From assembly GCF_003240565.2 (NCBI RefSeq), contig NZ_CP117259.1, positions 240,573-304,572 on the forward strand: a stretch of DNA of 64,000 nt, in the 5' to 3' direction. This document shows, in pieces, positions 16,819 to 24,586 of the stretch (position 1 is its first letter; every line of letters begins with the position of its first letter). The position numbers and the translations under genes are program-made. The stretch is from Rhizobium tumorigenes (lineage in GTDB: Bacteria; Pseudomonadota; Alphaproteobacteria; Rhizobiales; Rhizobiaceae). Under the pieces are notes generated by a model, which worked only from the letters and a program-made list of their open reading frames with translations, did not search any database and had not been told where the DNA came from.

Positions 16819-17571
16819 ATGGACAAGCAGGAATACTGGGCGCGTATCGAGACACCCGATATGAAAGACTACGGCGTCTACCTGCAGTGCGACAAGTTGC
16901 TTACCTGCCAGAAGCCCCTGTCTGAAATGGCCAATGCCGACGAACTGCAGTTCCAGATCGTCCACCAGGTCGAGGAGCTGTGGATGAAGCTCATCGCCTA
17001 CACGCTGGTCGAGGTGATCGGCTATATCGAGGAGGACAATCCCCACCGTATCGTCACGCTGATGGGTCGGGTGCACCGGCTCATGCGGATGATGACCACG
17101 CAACTCGATATGCTGGAAACGATGTCGCCGAAGGAATACCAGGAAATCCGCCTTCAACTCGGCAATGGCAGCGGACAGGAGTCTCCGGGCTTCAAACTGC
17201 TGCTGCGTATGCCTGCCGATCTCTGGCGAGCCTTCAAGGCGACCTATCTGGAGGGAAAGGGCCTCACCGTCGACGATGTCTATGACGGCAAGTACGATCA
17301 TGGCGACAGCTACGTGGTAGCCGAGGCGCTGATAGAATTCGACGAACTTTTCCAGAAGTTCCGCGCCAACCATGTCTACCTCATCCACCGCTCGATCGGG
17401 CTTGGATCGAAATCGCTGAAAGGCAGGCCGGTCGATCTTCTGCAGGCCGGTGCCCGGCACCGCTTTTTTCCCGATCTCTGGGATGTCCGCTGTTCGATGA
17501 CGGACGCCTGGGGTAGCCAGTATGGCGTCGTCAGGGACAGCATTTCCAAGCCGGAGGCCGCTGCTGAATGA
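16819..17571 (+). CDS. Tryptophan 2,3-dioxygenase family protein (diverged)
   Basis: A 250-residue haem dioxygenase relative. Shared features are FQIVHQVEELWMKL with the distal His near residue 49, SPKEYQEIRLQLGNGSGQES with the Arg that binds substrate carboxylate in tryptophan dioxygenase, and the proximal His in HRSIG. The usual GTGG(T/S)SG loop after the proximal His, which contacts the substrate ammonium, is replaced by GLGSKSLKGRPVDLLQAGARH. No kynureninase or formamidase gene is near. The ATG at 16819 follows AAGGGGA. Canonical KynA remains possible, but the changed loop suggests another indole substrate. Confidence 0.75.
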   Translation: MDKQEYWARIETPDMKDYGVYLQCDKLLTCQKPLSEMANADELQFQIVHQVEELWMKLIAYTLVEVIGYIEEDNPHRIVTLMGRVHRLMRMMTTQLDMLETMSPKEYQEIRLQLGNGSGQESPGFKLLLRMPADLWRAFKATYLEGKGLTVDDVYDGKYDHGDSYVVAEALIEFDELFQKFRANHVYLIHRSIGLGSKSLKGRPVDLLQAGARHRFFPDLWDVRCSMTDAWGSQYGVVRDSISKPEAAAE

Positions 17572-17745
17572 GGCCCCTCAACGCGCCAGTACGTTAAAGC
17601 TTGCGCCTGGGATGTGTAAGCGGCTCGAAACTTGCGCGGGGATTGTGTCAGGCTGTGTATATTGACGATCGGTACGGGCTCGCCTAGTTTTGGCCACGTT
17701 CTCCCATAATTTGGGGCGAGCTAAATCCGAGGGCAATCCGTTTTC

Positions 17746-19551
17746 ATGACTGAAGGTCCGCTTTACGTCCAGTTCCCCGCGGAAGCGGCGATACCGGCGC
17801 AGCCGCATCATGAAACATTCCACCTGCCGTTTTTCCCGCGCTCCGCCCATGCACGTCATCTCATTGCGCTCGGGCTTGCGAGCGCCGGTTCGATGGCGCT
17901 GCTGGCAGGTGTGCTCTATCCGCTGATCACCCGCAGTGCCGTGGCGTTGCCGGTTTTCGTTCCCCCTGCCCAGATCGTCCAGCCGACGCCACTTGCATTG
18001 AAGGGCAACCGTCTGGAGGGGAAGCGTCACTTCGACGGTTCGCGCTTTGCCCAAGTGGCCGAAAAGCTGGCGACGGGGGAAACGCGTATCTTCACCTATC
18101 ACCGGCTGACCCTGGTCTTCAACGGCGATACCGAGCAGCGGGATGCGCCGGTCGCCTCTTCCTTCACCGAGGAAAACGAGGCCGACACACCGGTTGCGAC
18201 GCCAGCCGTGGCGACCTTTGCAGACAGCGTCTATCCGAGATCGGCAAATTTTGCCTCCCAGCGCCGTTCGCGCTTCCCGATACGCGGCGTTCCTCTCAAT
18301 GTCACCGTGGCGACGGCGGGTGCCACACAGCCGCACCGGGAATTCCAGCGGCTCGTCTCCATGCCGAAAAGCCGCCAGGATCTCACCGATATCCTGAAGA
18401 CCGCCGGTATCGCGGAGGATCGTCGTGAGCAACTGGTGCAGGCACTGGCTACGGATACCGTGGTGCCGGGCGATAGTCTCGAACTGCTGATGGAAAAGGG
18501 CCACACGGAGGGTTCGCCAAAGCTGGTGCTCGCCAAGTTACGGAGCGAGAACGGCAGCGAGCGGGTGGTGGCCAGCGACGATTCCAACGGGTTCAAGCCG
18601 CTTGCCGACGACCGGCTGTTCTCAACGCTTTACAGCGAAGGCCAGCCGGATGCGCCGTCTTCTTCCGAAGTCGCTGCCGTCGACCTGAAGGATCTCGGCA
18701 GTGGCGACCAGAAGGACGTGCGCGAGCGCCTGACGAAAGCCGGTTTGTCGGACACGGCAATCGAGCACCTCGTAAAGCTTGCCGCCGCCAAGGGCATTCC
18801 GCTGGCCGGCACCACTGGTACGCCTGATAGCGTCGACCTCCTGTTCCGCAAAGCCGATGACAGCGACAGCGAGCTGATGTTCATCGAGTTTCACTCCGGT
18901 GACGAAGCCCACCGCTTCTATCTGCACAAGGACGGAACGGACTCGTCTGAATATTACGACGAAAAAGGCCATTCGGTCGCCAAGGTGCTGAATCCCAAGC
19001 CTGTCCCCAACGGACAGCTGGGAGACGGTTTTGCATGGCGCATCCACCCGATCCTCGGAGTGCGTAAATTCCACAACGGGGTCGATTTCCGCGCGCCGAT
19101 GGGCAGCCCGATCATGGCGGCAGGCGACGGCACGGTCGAACTGATTTCCACCGAGGTCGGATACGGCAAATATATCCGGATCCGCCATGACGGCGGCTAT
19201 GAGACCACTTACGCTCACATCTCGGCGACGCCCTCGGGCCTGAAGGTAGGGCAGCGCGTCAAGCAGGGCCAGGTGATCGCCTATGTCGGCTCGACCGGAT
19301 ATTCCACCGGCCCGCATCTCTACTACGAACTCCGTGTCAACGGCCGCTACGAAAACCCGCTGACGGCGAAGCTGCCGGCCGGGACAAATCTGACCGGTGC
19401 CTCGCTCGACAGCCTCCGCTCGCAGGTCGACCATGTCGACAGTATCATGAGCTACCTGGACGTGCCGACACCGGAGGTTTCCCGTTCCTCACTGCCGATG
19501 GACAGGCCCTTCGGCCTGTTCCAGGATCATGCGGGCCACATCCACCGTTAA
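17746..19551 (+). CDS. M23-family peptidoglycan endopeptidase (LytM type), membrane-anchored
   Basis: A 601-residue cell-wall hydrolase or hydrolase activator. A cytoplasmic N-terminus precedes one membrane helix (about residues 38-62, LIALGLASAGSMALLAGVLYPL), then a long periplasmic region and a C-terminal M23 domain. The zinc site is seen as FHNGVDFRAPMG (His-x3-Asp) and HLYYELR, with the middle His in TTYAHIS. All metal residues are present, so it is probably an active D,D-endopeptidase cleaving peptidoglycan cross-links. The start lacks a strong ribosome-binding site. It stands alone. Confidence 0.9.
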   Translation: MTEGPLYVQFPAEAAIPAQPHHETFHLPFFPRSAHARHLIALGLASAGSMALLAGVLYPLITRSAVALPVFVPPAQIVQPTPLALKGNRLEGKRHFDGSRFAQVAEKLATGETRIFTYHRLTLVFNGDTEQRDAPVASSFTEENEADTPVATPAVATFADSVYPRSANFASQRRSRFPIRGVPLNVTVATAGATQPHREFQRLVSMPKSRQDLTDILKTAGIAEDRREQLVQALATDTVVPGDSLELLMEKGHTEGSPKLVLAKLRSENGSERVVASDDSNGFKPLADDRLFSTLYSEGQPDAPSSSEVAAVDLKDLGSGDQKDVRERLTKAGLSDTAIEHLVKLAAAKGIPLAGTTGTPDSVDLLFRKADDSDSELMFIEFHSGDEAHRFYLHKDGTDSSEYYDEKGHSVAKVLNPKPVPNGQLGDGFAWRIHPILGVRKFHNGVDFRAPMGSPIMAAGDGTVELISTEVGYGKYIRIRHDGGYETTYAHISATPSGLKVGQRVKQGQVIAYVGSTGYSTGPHLYYELRVNGRYENPLTAKLPAGTNLTGASLDSLRSQVDHVDSIMSYLDVPTPEVSRSSLPMDRPFGLFQDHAGHIHR

Positions 19552-19604
19552 ACGGCTCTTGATGCTCTAAGTTGGCGCCTGACGCCTCAGGTATGCGTGC
19601 TCTC

Positions 19605-20345
19605 TCAGTGCAGCGTCTCAGCGAAGAAATCGAGTAGCCGTTTCCAGTGACGTTCGGCGGCCTTCTCGTTGTAGACTCCGGCATGGTCCGGGATCGTCCA
19701 GCCATGAGCGGCGTCGACATAGTTCTCAATGACATGATCGACTTCAGCAGTCCGTAAAGTTTCCGCCAGGCGAGCCGACTGCTCCGGCGGAAAGCTTCCG
19801 TCGATGCCTGCCGTGCCCACGTAAATCCGGGCCTTGCCCTTTGCCGCCGCCTTGTGCGGGCTGTCGTCCGCATCGGTAGCAAGACCACCGCCGTGGAAGC
19901 TGGCCGCGGCCGCGATCCGATCCGGATAGGCGCCGGCTGCCGTCAGTGCCCGGCCTCCGCCCATGCAATAACCGACGGCACCGACCGGCCCCGTGGCACC
20001 TGCGTCGTCTAGGGTCTGGAGAAAGGCGGCTGTATCGCTCTTCGTCATCGCCTGGGTCGTGCCGTGCAGCATGCCCATGATCTGGTCCCGCGTCACAGGA
20101 TCGGCAAAGGCCGACGACTGGAACGGTCCATAGGCGCCGTAGCGATAGAAGAGGTCGGCGAGCAGTACGATATAGCCAGCGTCCGCCAGGCGCTGCGCCA
20201 TCCCATCCATCGCCGGCCGTGGCCCGAGTGCATCCATGTAGAGCAGAATGCCGGGTGCTGAAGCATCTGCGTGTTGTGCGTCGCTGCGGAAAATCGCTGC
20301 CTTGGCGACGCCATCGGCGGTCGTGATATCGATGGTCTTCTTCAT
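19605..20345 (-). CDS. Dienelactone hydrolase family protein
   Basis: A 246-residue alpha/beta hydrolase of the DLH family. The nucleophile is the Cys in GAVGYCMGGGRAL, with a late catalytic His in VDAAHGWTIPDH and an Asp in the DGSFPPEQ region. Dienelactone hydrolase opens the lactone in chlorocatechol breakdown, but many relatives act on other esters and no aromatic ring-cleavage genes are here. The ATG at 20345 opens MKKTIDITTADG and lies 28 bp after the hybrid kinase stop on the same strand, so the two may share a transcript. Confidence 0.87.
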   Translation of the reverse strand: MKKTIDITTADGVAKAAIFRSDAQHADASAPGILLYMDALGPRPAMDGMAQRLADAGYIVLLADLFYRYGAYGPFQSSAFADPVTRDQIMGMLHGTTQAMTKSDTAAFLQTLDDAGATGPVGAVGYCMGGGRALTAAGAYPDRIAAAASFHGGGLATDADDSPHKAAAKGKARIYVGTAGIDGSFPPEQSARLAETLRTAEVDHVIENYVDAAHGWTIPDHAGVYNEKAAERHWKRLLDFFAETLH

Positions 20346-20373
20346 GGGCTCCAGTCCTTTTTGTTGGCGTCGG

Positions 20374-23300
20374 TCAGGCGGAGCCGACTGCGCGCAGAAG
20401 GCTACGGTTGTTGTAGGGCTTTTGCAGCAAAACAGGTTTCGGACCGGTGGAGACGGCAGGCATCTCCGCATTGCCCGTCGCGAAAATGATGCCCATCTGG
20501 GGGTAGATTGCCCGGATCTTCTCCGCCAGTTCACCACCGGAAAGGCCTGGCAGTCCGAGATCGGTCAGCAGGATGTCGAAGCGTTCGGACTTCACCAGCA
20601 CCAGCGCCTCCTCGGCGCTGCTGGCATCCACCACGTCGTGGCCTGCCTCCTGGAGCTGTTCGACAGTATCGAGCCTGATCAGCGCGTCATCCTCGACAAC
20701 AAGTAACTTAAGCGGTCGGGGCGATGGAGCGGAGACAGGGAGCGGCGTGACCGCAGCCTCGGCGGCCGCCGCCATGTCGACCTGCCGCTGGTCTAGCAAT
20801 TGACGGATGCGCCGGGCCAGGGCGTCTCGGCTATAGGGCTTCGACAGCAATTCGACCCCTGCATCGAGCCGCCCGCCATGGACGATGGAATTCTCGGTGT
20901 AGCCCGAGGTGAAGAGAACCGCCATGTCGGGCTGTCGTTGCTTGGCCTTGCGAGCCAGTTCCGCGCTCTTCAGCGGGCCGGGCATGACGACGTCGGTAAA
21001 CAGCAGATCGATCGGCAGGCCGCTTTCGATGATGGTCAGTGCGCTTGCGGCATCGACGGCCTTCAAAACCCGGTAGCCGAGATCGCCCAGCATCTCGACC
21101 ACTGTCGCCCGTACGTCCTCGTCATCCTCCGCCACCAGGATAGTTTCCGTCCCGCCACTGGCTGGTCCGAATTCCATCTCGGTAAGCCGGTCCTCGGCCT
21201 GCATCGAGCGCGGCAGATAGATGCGGATCGTCGTGCCTTGCCCGTTTTCGCTATAGATTTTGATGTGGCCGCCCGACTGCTTGACGAAGCCGTAGACCAT
21301 CGACAGGCCAAGCCCAGTTCCCTTGCCGAGCGGCTTTGTGGAGAAGAAGGGCTCGAAGACCTTTTCGATGATGTCCGCAGGGATGCCGCTACCGGTATCC
21401 GTGACGGCCAGCATCACATACTGGCCCGGATCGACCTCTACATGCTTGTGTGCGTAAGCTTCGTCGATAAAGGCATTGCCGACCTCGATCGTCAGCTTAC
21501 CACGACCGTCCATGGCATCGCGTGCGTTGATTGCGAGGTTGAGTATGGCGTTTTCTATCTGCGCAGGATCGACGAAGGTGTTCCACAGGCCGCCCGCCTG
21601 GACGGTCTCGATCTCGATAGCCTCGCCGATCGTCCTACCCAGCATGTCCCCCATGCCGGCGACGAACCGCCCGATATTCATCACTTTAGGCTCGAGAGCC
21701 TGGCGCCGGCCGAATGCCAACAACTGGGCTGCGAGCTTTGCGCCACGGTTGACTCCAGCCAGCGCATTTTCGATGCGCGCCCGCGCCCGGGCGTTATCCG
21801 CCACCTCCTTGCTGAGAAGATGCAGATTGCCGGATACCACTTGCAGGAGGTTGTTGAAGTCGTGTGCGACGCCGCCGGTAAGCTGGCCTATGGCCTCCAT
21901 TTTCTGGGCCTGGCGGAGTTGTTCCTCGACCCTATCGAGCGCCGCAGCTTGCTCCCTCTCTGACGTTATATCGCGTCCATAGGCGAATATCATGCCGTCC
22001 TGCGAGGAGATCCGCCATGAAATCCAGCGGGGCGAGCCGTCCTTATGGCGATTGCGAGCCTCGAAGCTTTCTAGATCCGCCACCGATGCGGCGCCTTGCA
22101 GTGCCCGCTTTGTGAGCCGCAGATCGTCCGGCCAGACGAAATCGAAGAACGATCGGCCGATCACCTCAAGCTTGGCATGCCCGAGGACCGCCGGCCAGGC
22201 GGGATTGACAGCGTGGAGCAGCCCGTCGCTTCCGATGATCACCAGCAGATCCCGAGAGTTTCGCCAAACACGGTCGAGATCGGCGGTACGGGCTGCCACC
22301 TGTCTCTCCAGGGAACTGGCGAGCTGCTGGAGATCCTGCTCCGCACGACGGCGCTCTACGGCGGTGCGGGTGCGCTCTGCCACTTCCCGGATGAAGGCAA
22401 GCTCCTCTGGCTTCCATTCTCGCGCTGTCGCATGGTTGAGATAAAGCAGGGCGACAAGTCCGCCTTGCTCGGAAATAGGCATGTTGACGACCGACTGGGC
22501 GCTGATGGCAATGAGTTCGGCAGCATTTTCGCACGTGCGGGGATCTTTCGTCGCATCGGAAAAAACGACCGTTTCGCCTCGCTTCAGATCCTCGACGTAA
22601 CTGCCGTAGTCGCGAAAGTGCAGCACGCCGGCGAGAGTCTCTATGCCGGGAGCATTCCAGTCACGTTCGATGGTGATGGTTTCGCGTAGCGGATCGATTG
22701 TGCCATAGCCGGCGCGGCTGACATTCATTGTCTGCCCGAGTATCCTGGCGGCCTTGAAAGCAATATCGGCGGGGTCTCCGATGTCGCGAAGGCTGTCGTT
22801 GAGCGAAATCAGCGCCGAGCGATAGACTTCCTGCAAGCGCGTGTCGGTGATGTCAGTATCGACTCCGATCAGCCCCAGGAAGGCCCCCGCCACGTCGTAG
22901 CGTGGCTGAGCTTCGGTCTGGATAAGGCGATAGTTGGCATTGGCATCGAGATACCGTGCCTCGAGGGTGACACGACTTTGAAGGCGCATCGCACGGTCGA
23001 GCTTGGCAAGCAACGCATCCCTGTCGTCGGGATGCACGGTTGCACCCCAGTCAAACGTGGCGACGGCCGCCTCGGCAACATTCCAGAAGGCGCGCTTCCG
23101 GGCGTTGAAATATACGCTCTGTCCTGTGGCATTTGCCATCCAGAGCATGACCGGCGCATTGTCAGCGATCAGCCTGAACCGTGATTCGCTTTCCCGAAGC
23201 GCCTCCTCGGAAGCGCGGCGGTCGGTCACGTCATTGCCCTGGACGAAAATGCCGGTGACAGAGCCCCACTCGTCGAACGTGGGCTGGTAGATGAAATCGA

Positions 23301-24093
23301 TAAAACGCTCCGCCTGCTCCCCGCTGCGCTGCTTCAGAAGGATCAGTGCAGAGTGACCGATGAACGGCTGGCCGGACCTGAAGACGTGGTCGAGAAGATC
23401 CACAAATCCCTGTTCGACAACTTCCGGCAGGGCCTCGCGTACTGGCTTGCCGAAAATGTCGCGGTTGCCGATGAGATCGAGGTAGGCTTTGTTGGCAATT
23501 TCAAAAATGTGGTCTGGTCCGGAGACAGTCGCAACAAAGCCGGGCGCCTGCTCGAACATTTTGCGCAGACGATCGCTTTCGCCTCTCAGCCTCTGTTCCG
23601 CCCGCACTTTGCCCGTGGTTTCGACAACGATGGCGATAACGCCGACAGGCTTGCCGTCGTTATCCAGCAACGGCGAGTAGTCGAGGTTCAGCCAGACCTG
23701 TTCCGGCTGTCCGTTCCGGTGGAGGACGAATTCCTGGTCGCGGTAGGCCAGCTGCTTTCCGGAAAGACAGGTCCTCATGACATGGTCGTTGAAAGCAGCG
23801 ACTTCCGGCCAGCCCTCCCGCACCTTAGATCCCAACAGCGCAGGATGGCGTTTTCCAGCCACCGCCGAATAGGCATCGTTGTAGATCATGATGCCGTCTT
23901 CACCCCAAAGGGTCGCGATCGGTACGGGCGACCCAAGTATTAGGCTGCAGGTCGCTTTCAGGCCCTGGGGCCATCGGTCGATTGGTCCTAGAGATGTTTT
24001 AGACCAGTCGAAACCGGCGATAACAGAGGCAGCCTCGCCCCCTGAAGCCAGGAATGGAGGAGCGGATTTCTTTGGTTCCGCGCCCTCGGTCAT
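20374..24093 (-). CDS. Hybrid sensor histidine kinase with PAS/GAF input and two receiver domains
   Basis: A 1239-residue cytoplasmic hybrid kinase with no membrane segment. Order: PAS-like unit (about 25-165), PAS (175-300), PAS (310-420), GAF (430-590), coiled coil, PAS (605-720), HisKA with the phospho-His in GGVAHDFNNLLQ (about 750), HATPase with NLAINARDAMD, DTGSGIP and GTGLGLSMVYG, then receiver 1 (about 985-1105: AEDDEDVR, LFTDVVMPG, SKPYS) and receiver 2 (about 1120-1235: VVEDDALIR, LLTDLGLPG, QKPYN). Both receivers keep the phospho-acceptor Asp and the Lys. The HWE-free HisKA plus tandem receivers suggests a phosphorelay; the signal is unknown. Confidence 0.93.
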   Translation of the reverse strand: MTEGAEPKKSAPPFLASGGEAASVIAGFDWSKTSLGPIDRWPQGLKATCSLILGSPVPIATLWGEDGIMIYNDAYSAVAGKRHPALLGSKVREGWPEVAAFNDHVMRTCLSGKQLAYRDQEFVLHRNGQPEQVWLNLDYSPLLDNDGKPVGVIAIVVETTGKVRAEQRLRGESDRLRKMFEQAPGFVATVSGPDHIFEIANKAYLDLIGNRDIFGKPVREALPEVVEQGFVDLLDHVFRSGQPFIGHSALILLKQRSGEQAERFIDFIYQPTFDEWGSVTGIFVQGNDVTDRRASEEALRESESRFRLIADNAPVMLWMANATGQSVYFNARKRAFWNVAEAAVATFDWGATVHPDDRDALLAKLDRAMRLQSRVTLEARYLDANANYRLIQTEAQPRYDVAGAFLGLIGVDTDITDTRLQEVYRSALISLNDSLRDIGDPADIAFKAARILGQTMNVSRAGYGTIDPLRETITIERDWNAPGIETLAGVLHFRDYGSYVEDLKRGETVVFSDATKDPRTCENAAELIAISAQSVVNMPISEQGGLVALLYLNHATAREWKPEELAFIREVAERTRTAVERRRAEQDLQQLASSLERQVAARTADLDRVWRNSRDLLVIIGSDGLLHAVNPAWPAVLGHAKLEVIGRSFFDFVWPDDLRLTKRALQGAASVADLESFEARNRHKDGSPRWISWRISSQDGMIFAYGRDITSEREQAAALDRVEEQLRQAQKMEAIGQLTGGVAHDFNNLLQVVSGNLHLLSKEVADNARARARIENALAGVNRGAKLAAQLLAFGRRQALEPKVMNIGRFVAGMGDMLGRTIGEAIEIETVQAGGLWNTFVDPAQIENAILNLAINARDAMDGRGKLTIEVGNAFIDEAYAHKHVEVDPGQYVMLAVTDTGSGIPADIIEKVFEPFFSTKPLGKGTGLGLSMVYGFVKQSGGHIKIYSENGQGTTIRIYLPRSMQAEDRLTEMEFGPASGGTETILVAEDDEDVRATVVEMLGDLGYRVLKAVDAASALTIIESGLPIDLLFTDVVMPGPLKSAELARKAKQRQPDMAVLFTSGYTENSIVHGGRLDAGVELLSKPYSRDALARRIRQLLDQRQVDMAAAAEAAVTPLPVSAPSPRPLKLLVVEDDALIRLDTVEQLQEAGHDVVDASSAEEALVLVKSERFDILLTDLGLPGLSGGELAEKIRAIYPQMGIIFATGNAEMPAVSTGPKPVLLQKPYNNRSLLRAVGSA

Positions 24094-24374
24094 GGCTGAT
24101 CGACTTTCCCGGCGTCTAAGGGCATCCCCTGCATCGATATACTCTCTGTTTCAATGGCGCGCCGCCTTTTCTGAGGCCGGCGACAGACAGCTTTGAGAAA
24201 TATAAATATGCCGTCGATTGGCAAGGTTGTTGACGCGTTTATTATCGGATGCAGGAAGCGTCGACCAGTAGCGAGAAGGATGGTTAGCGGACAAAGCGGT
24301 GAACTGGTCTTGCATAACCCGAATTTTCGATTATCTTCATCTCATCATTAACGCAACGAAAGGAAGGTGATCCA

Positions 24375-24449
24375 ATGTCTAATGAGATTTCGGTACTCGT
24401 GATGGACATGGGAATTGTTGGGAACGAAACGGGGCAGCCCTCGTTCTGA
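24375..24449 (+). CDS. 24-codon small ORF with strong ribosome-binding site
   Basis: ATG to TGA encodes MSNEISVLVMDMGIVGNETG plus four more residues. It is preceded by AAGGAAGGTGAT at ideal spacing and followed 60 bp later by a textbook terminator with a T-run on the same strand. So a short plus-strand transcript is well supported, with the ORF as either a microprotein or a leader/sRNA-embedded frame. The gap lies between two minus-strand signalling genes, so this transcript belongs to neither. No family is recognised. Confidence 0.5.
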   Translation: MSNEISVLVMDMGIVGNETGQPSF

Positions 24450-24509
24450 TCCTACCTTCCTGAGGATTGCGATTGCGATCCCGGTCTTTCACAGGCCAAA
24501 GCTCATGGA

Positions 24510-24533
24510 GGGCCGCGTCAAGCGGCCCTTTTT
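24510..24533 (+). terminator. Rho-independent terminator
   Basis: GGGCCGC, loop GTCAA, GCGGCCC, then TTTTT. The stem is a perfect 7 bp of G-C pairs and the T-run is on the plus strand only, so it ends a plus-strand transcript, most simply the one carrying the 24-codon ORF at 24375. Confidence 0.8.
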
Positions 24534-24586
24534 GATTCCGGAGAGCAAGCGGTTTCACCAGCCTCCGACGAAAGCCATCGTCAGTG

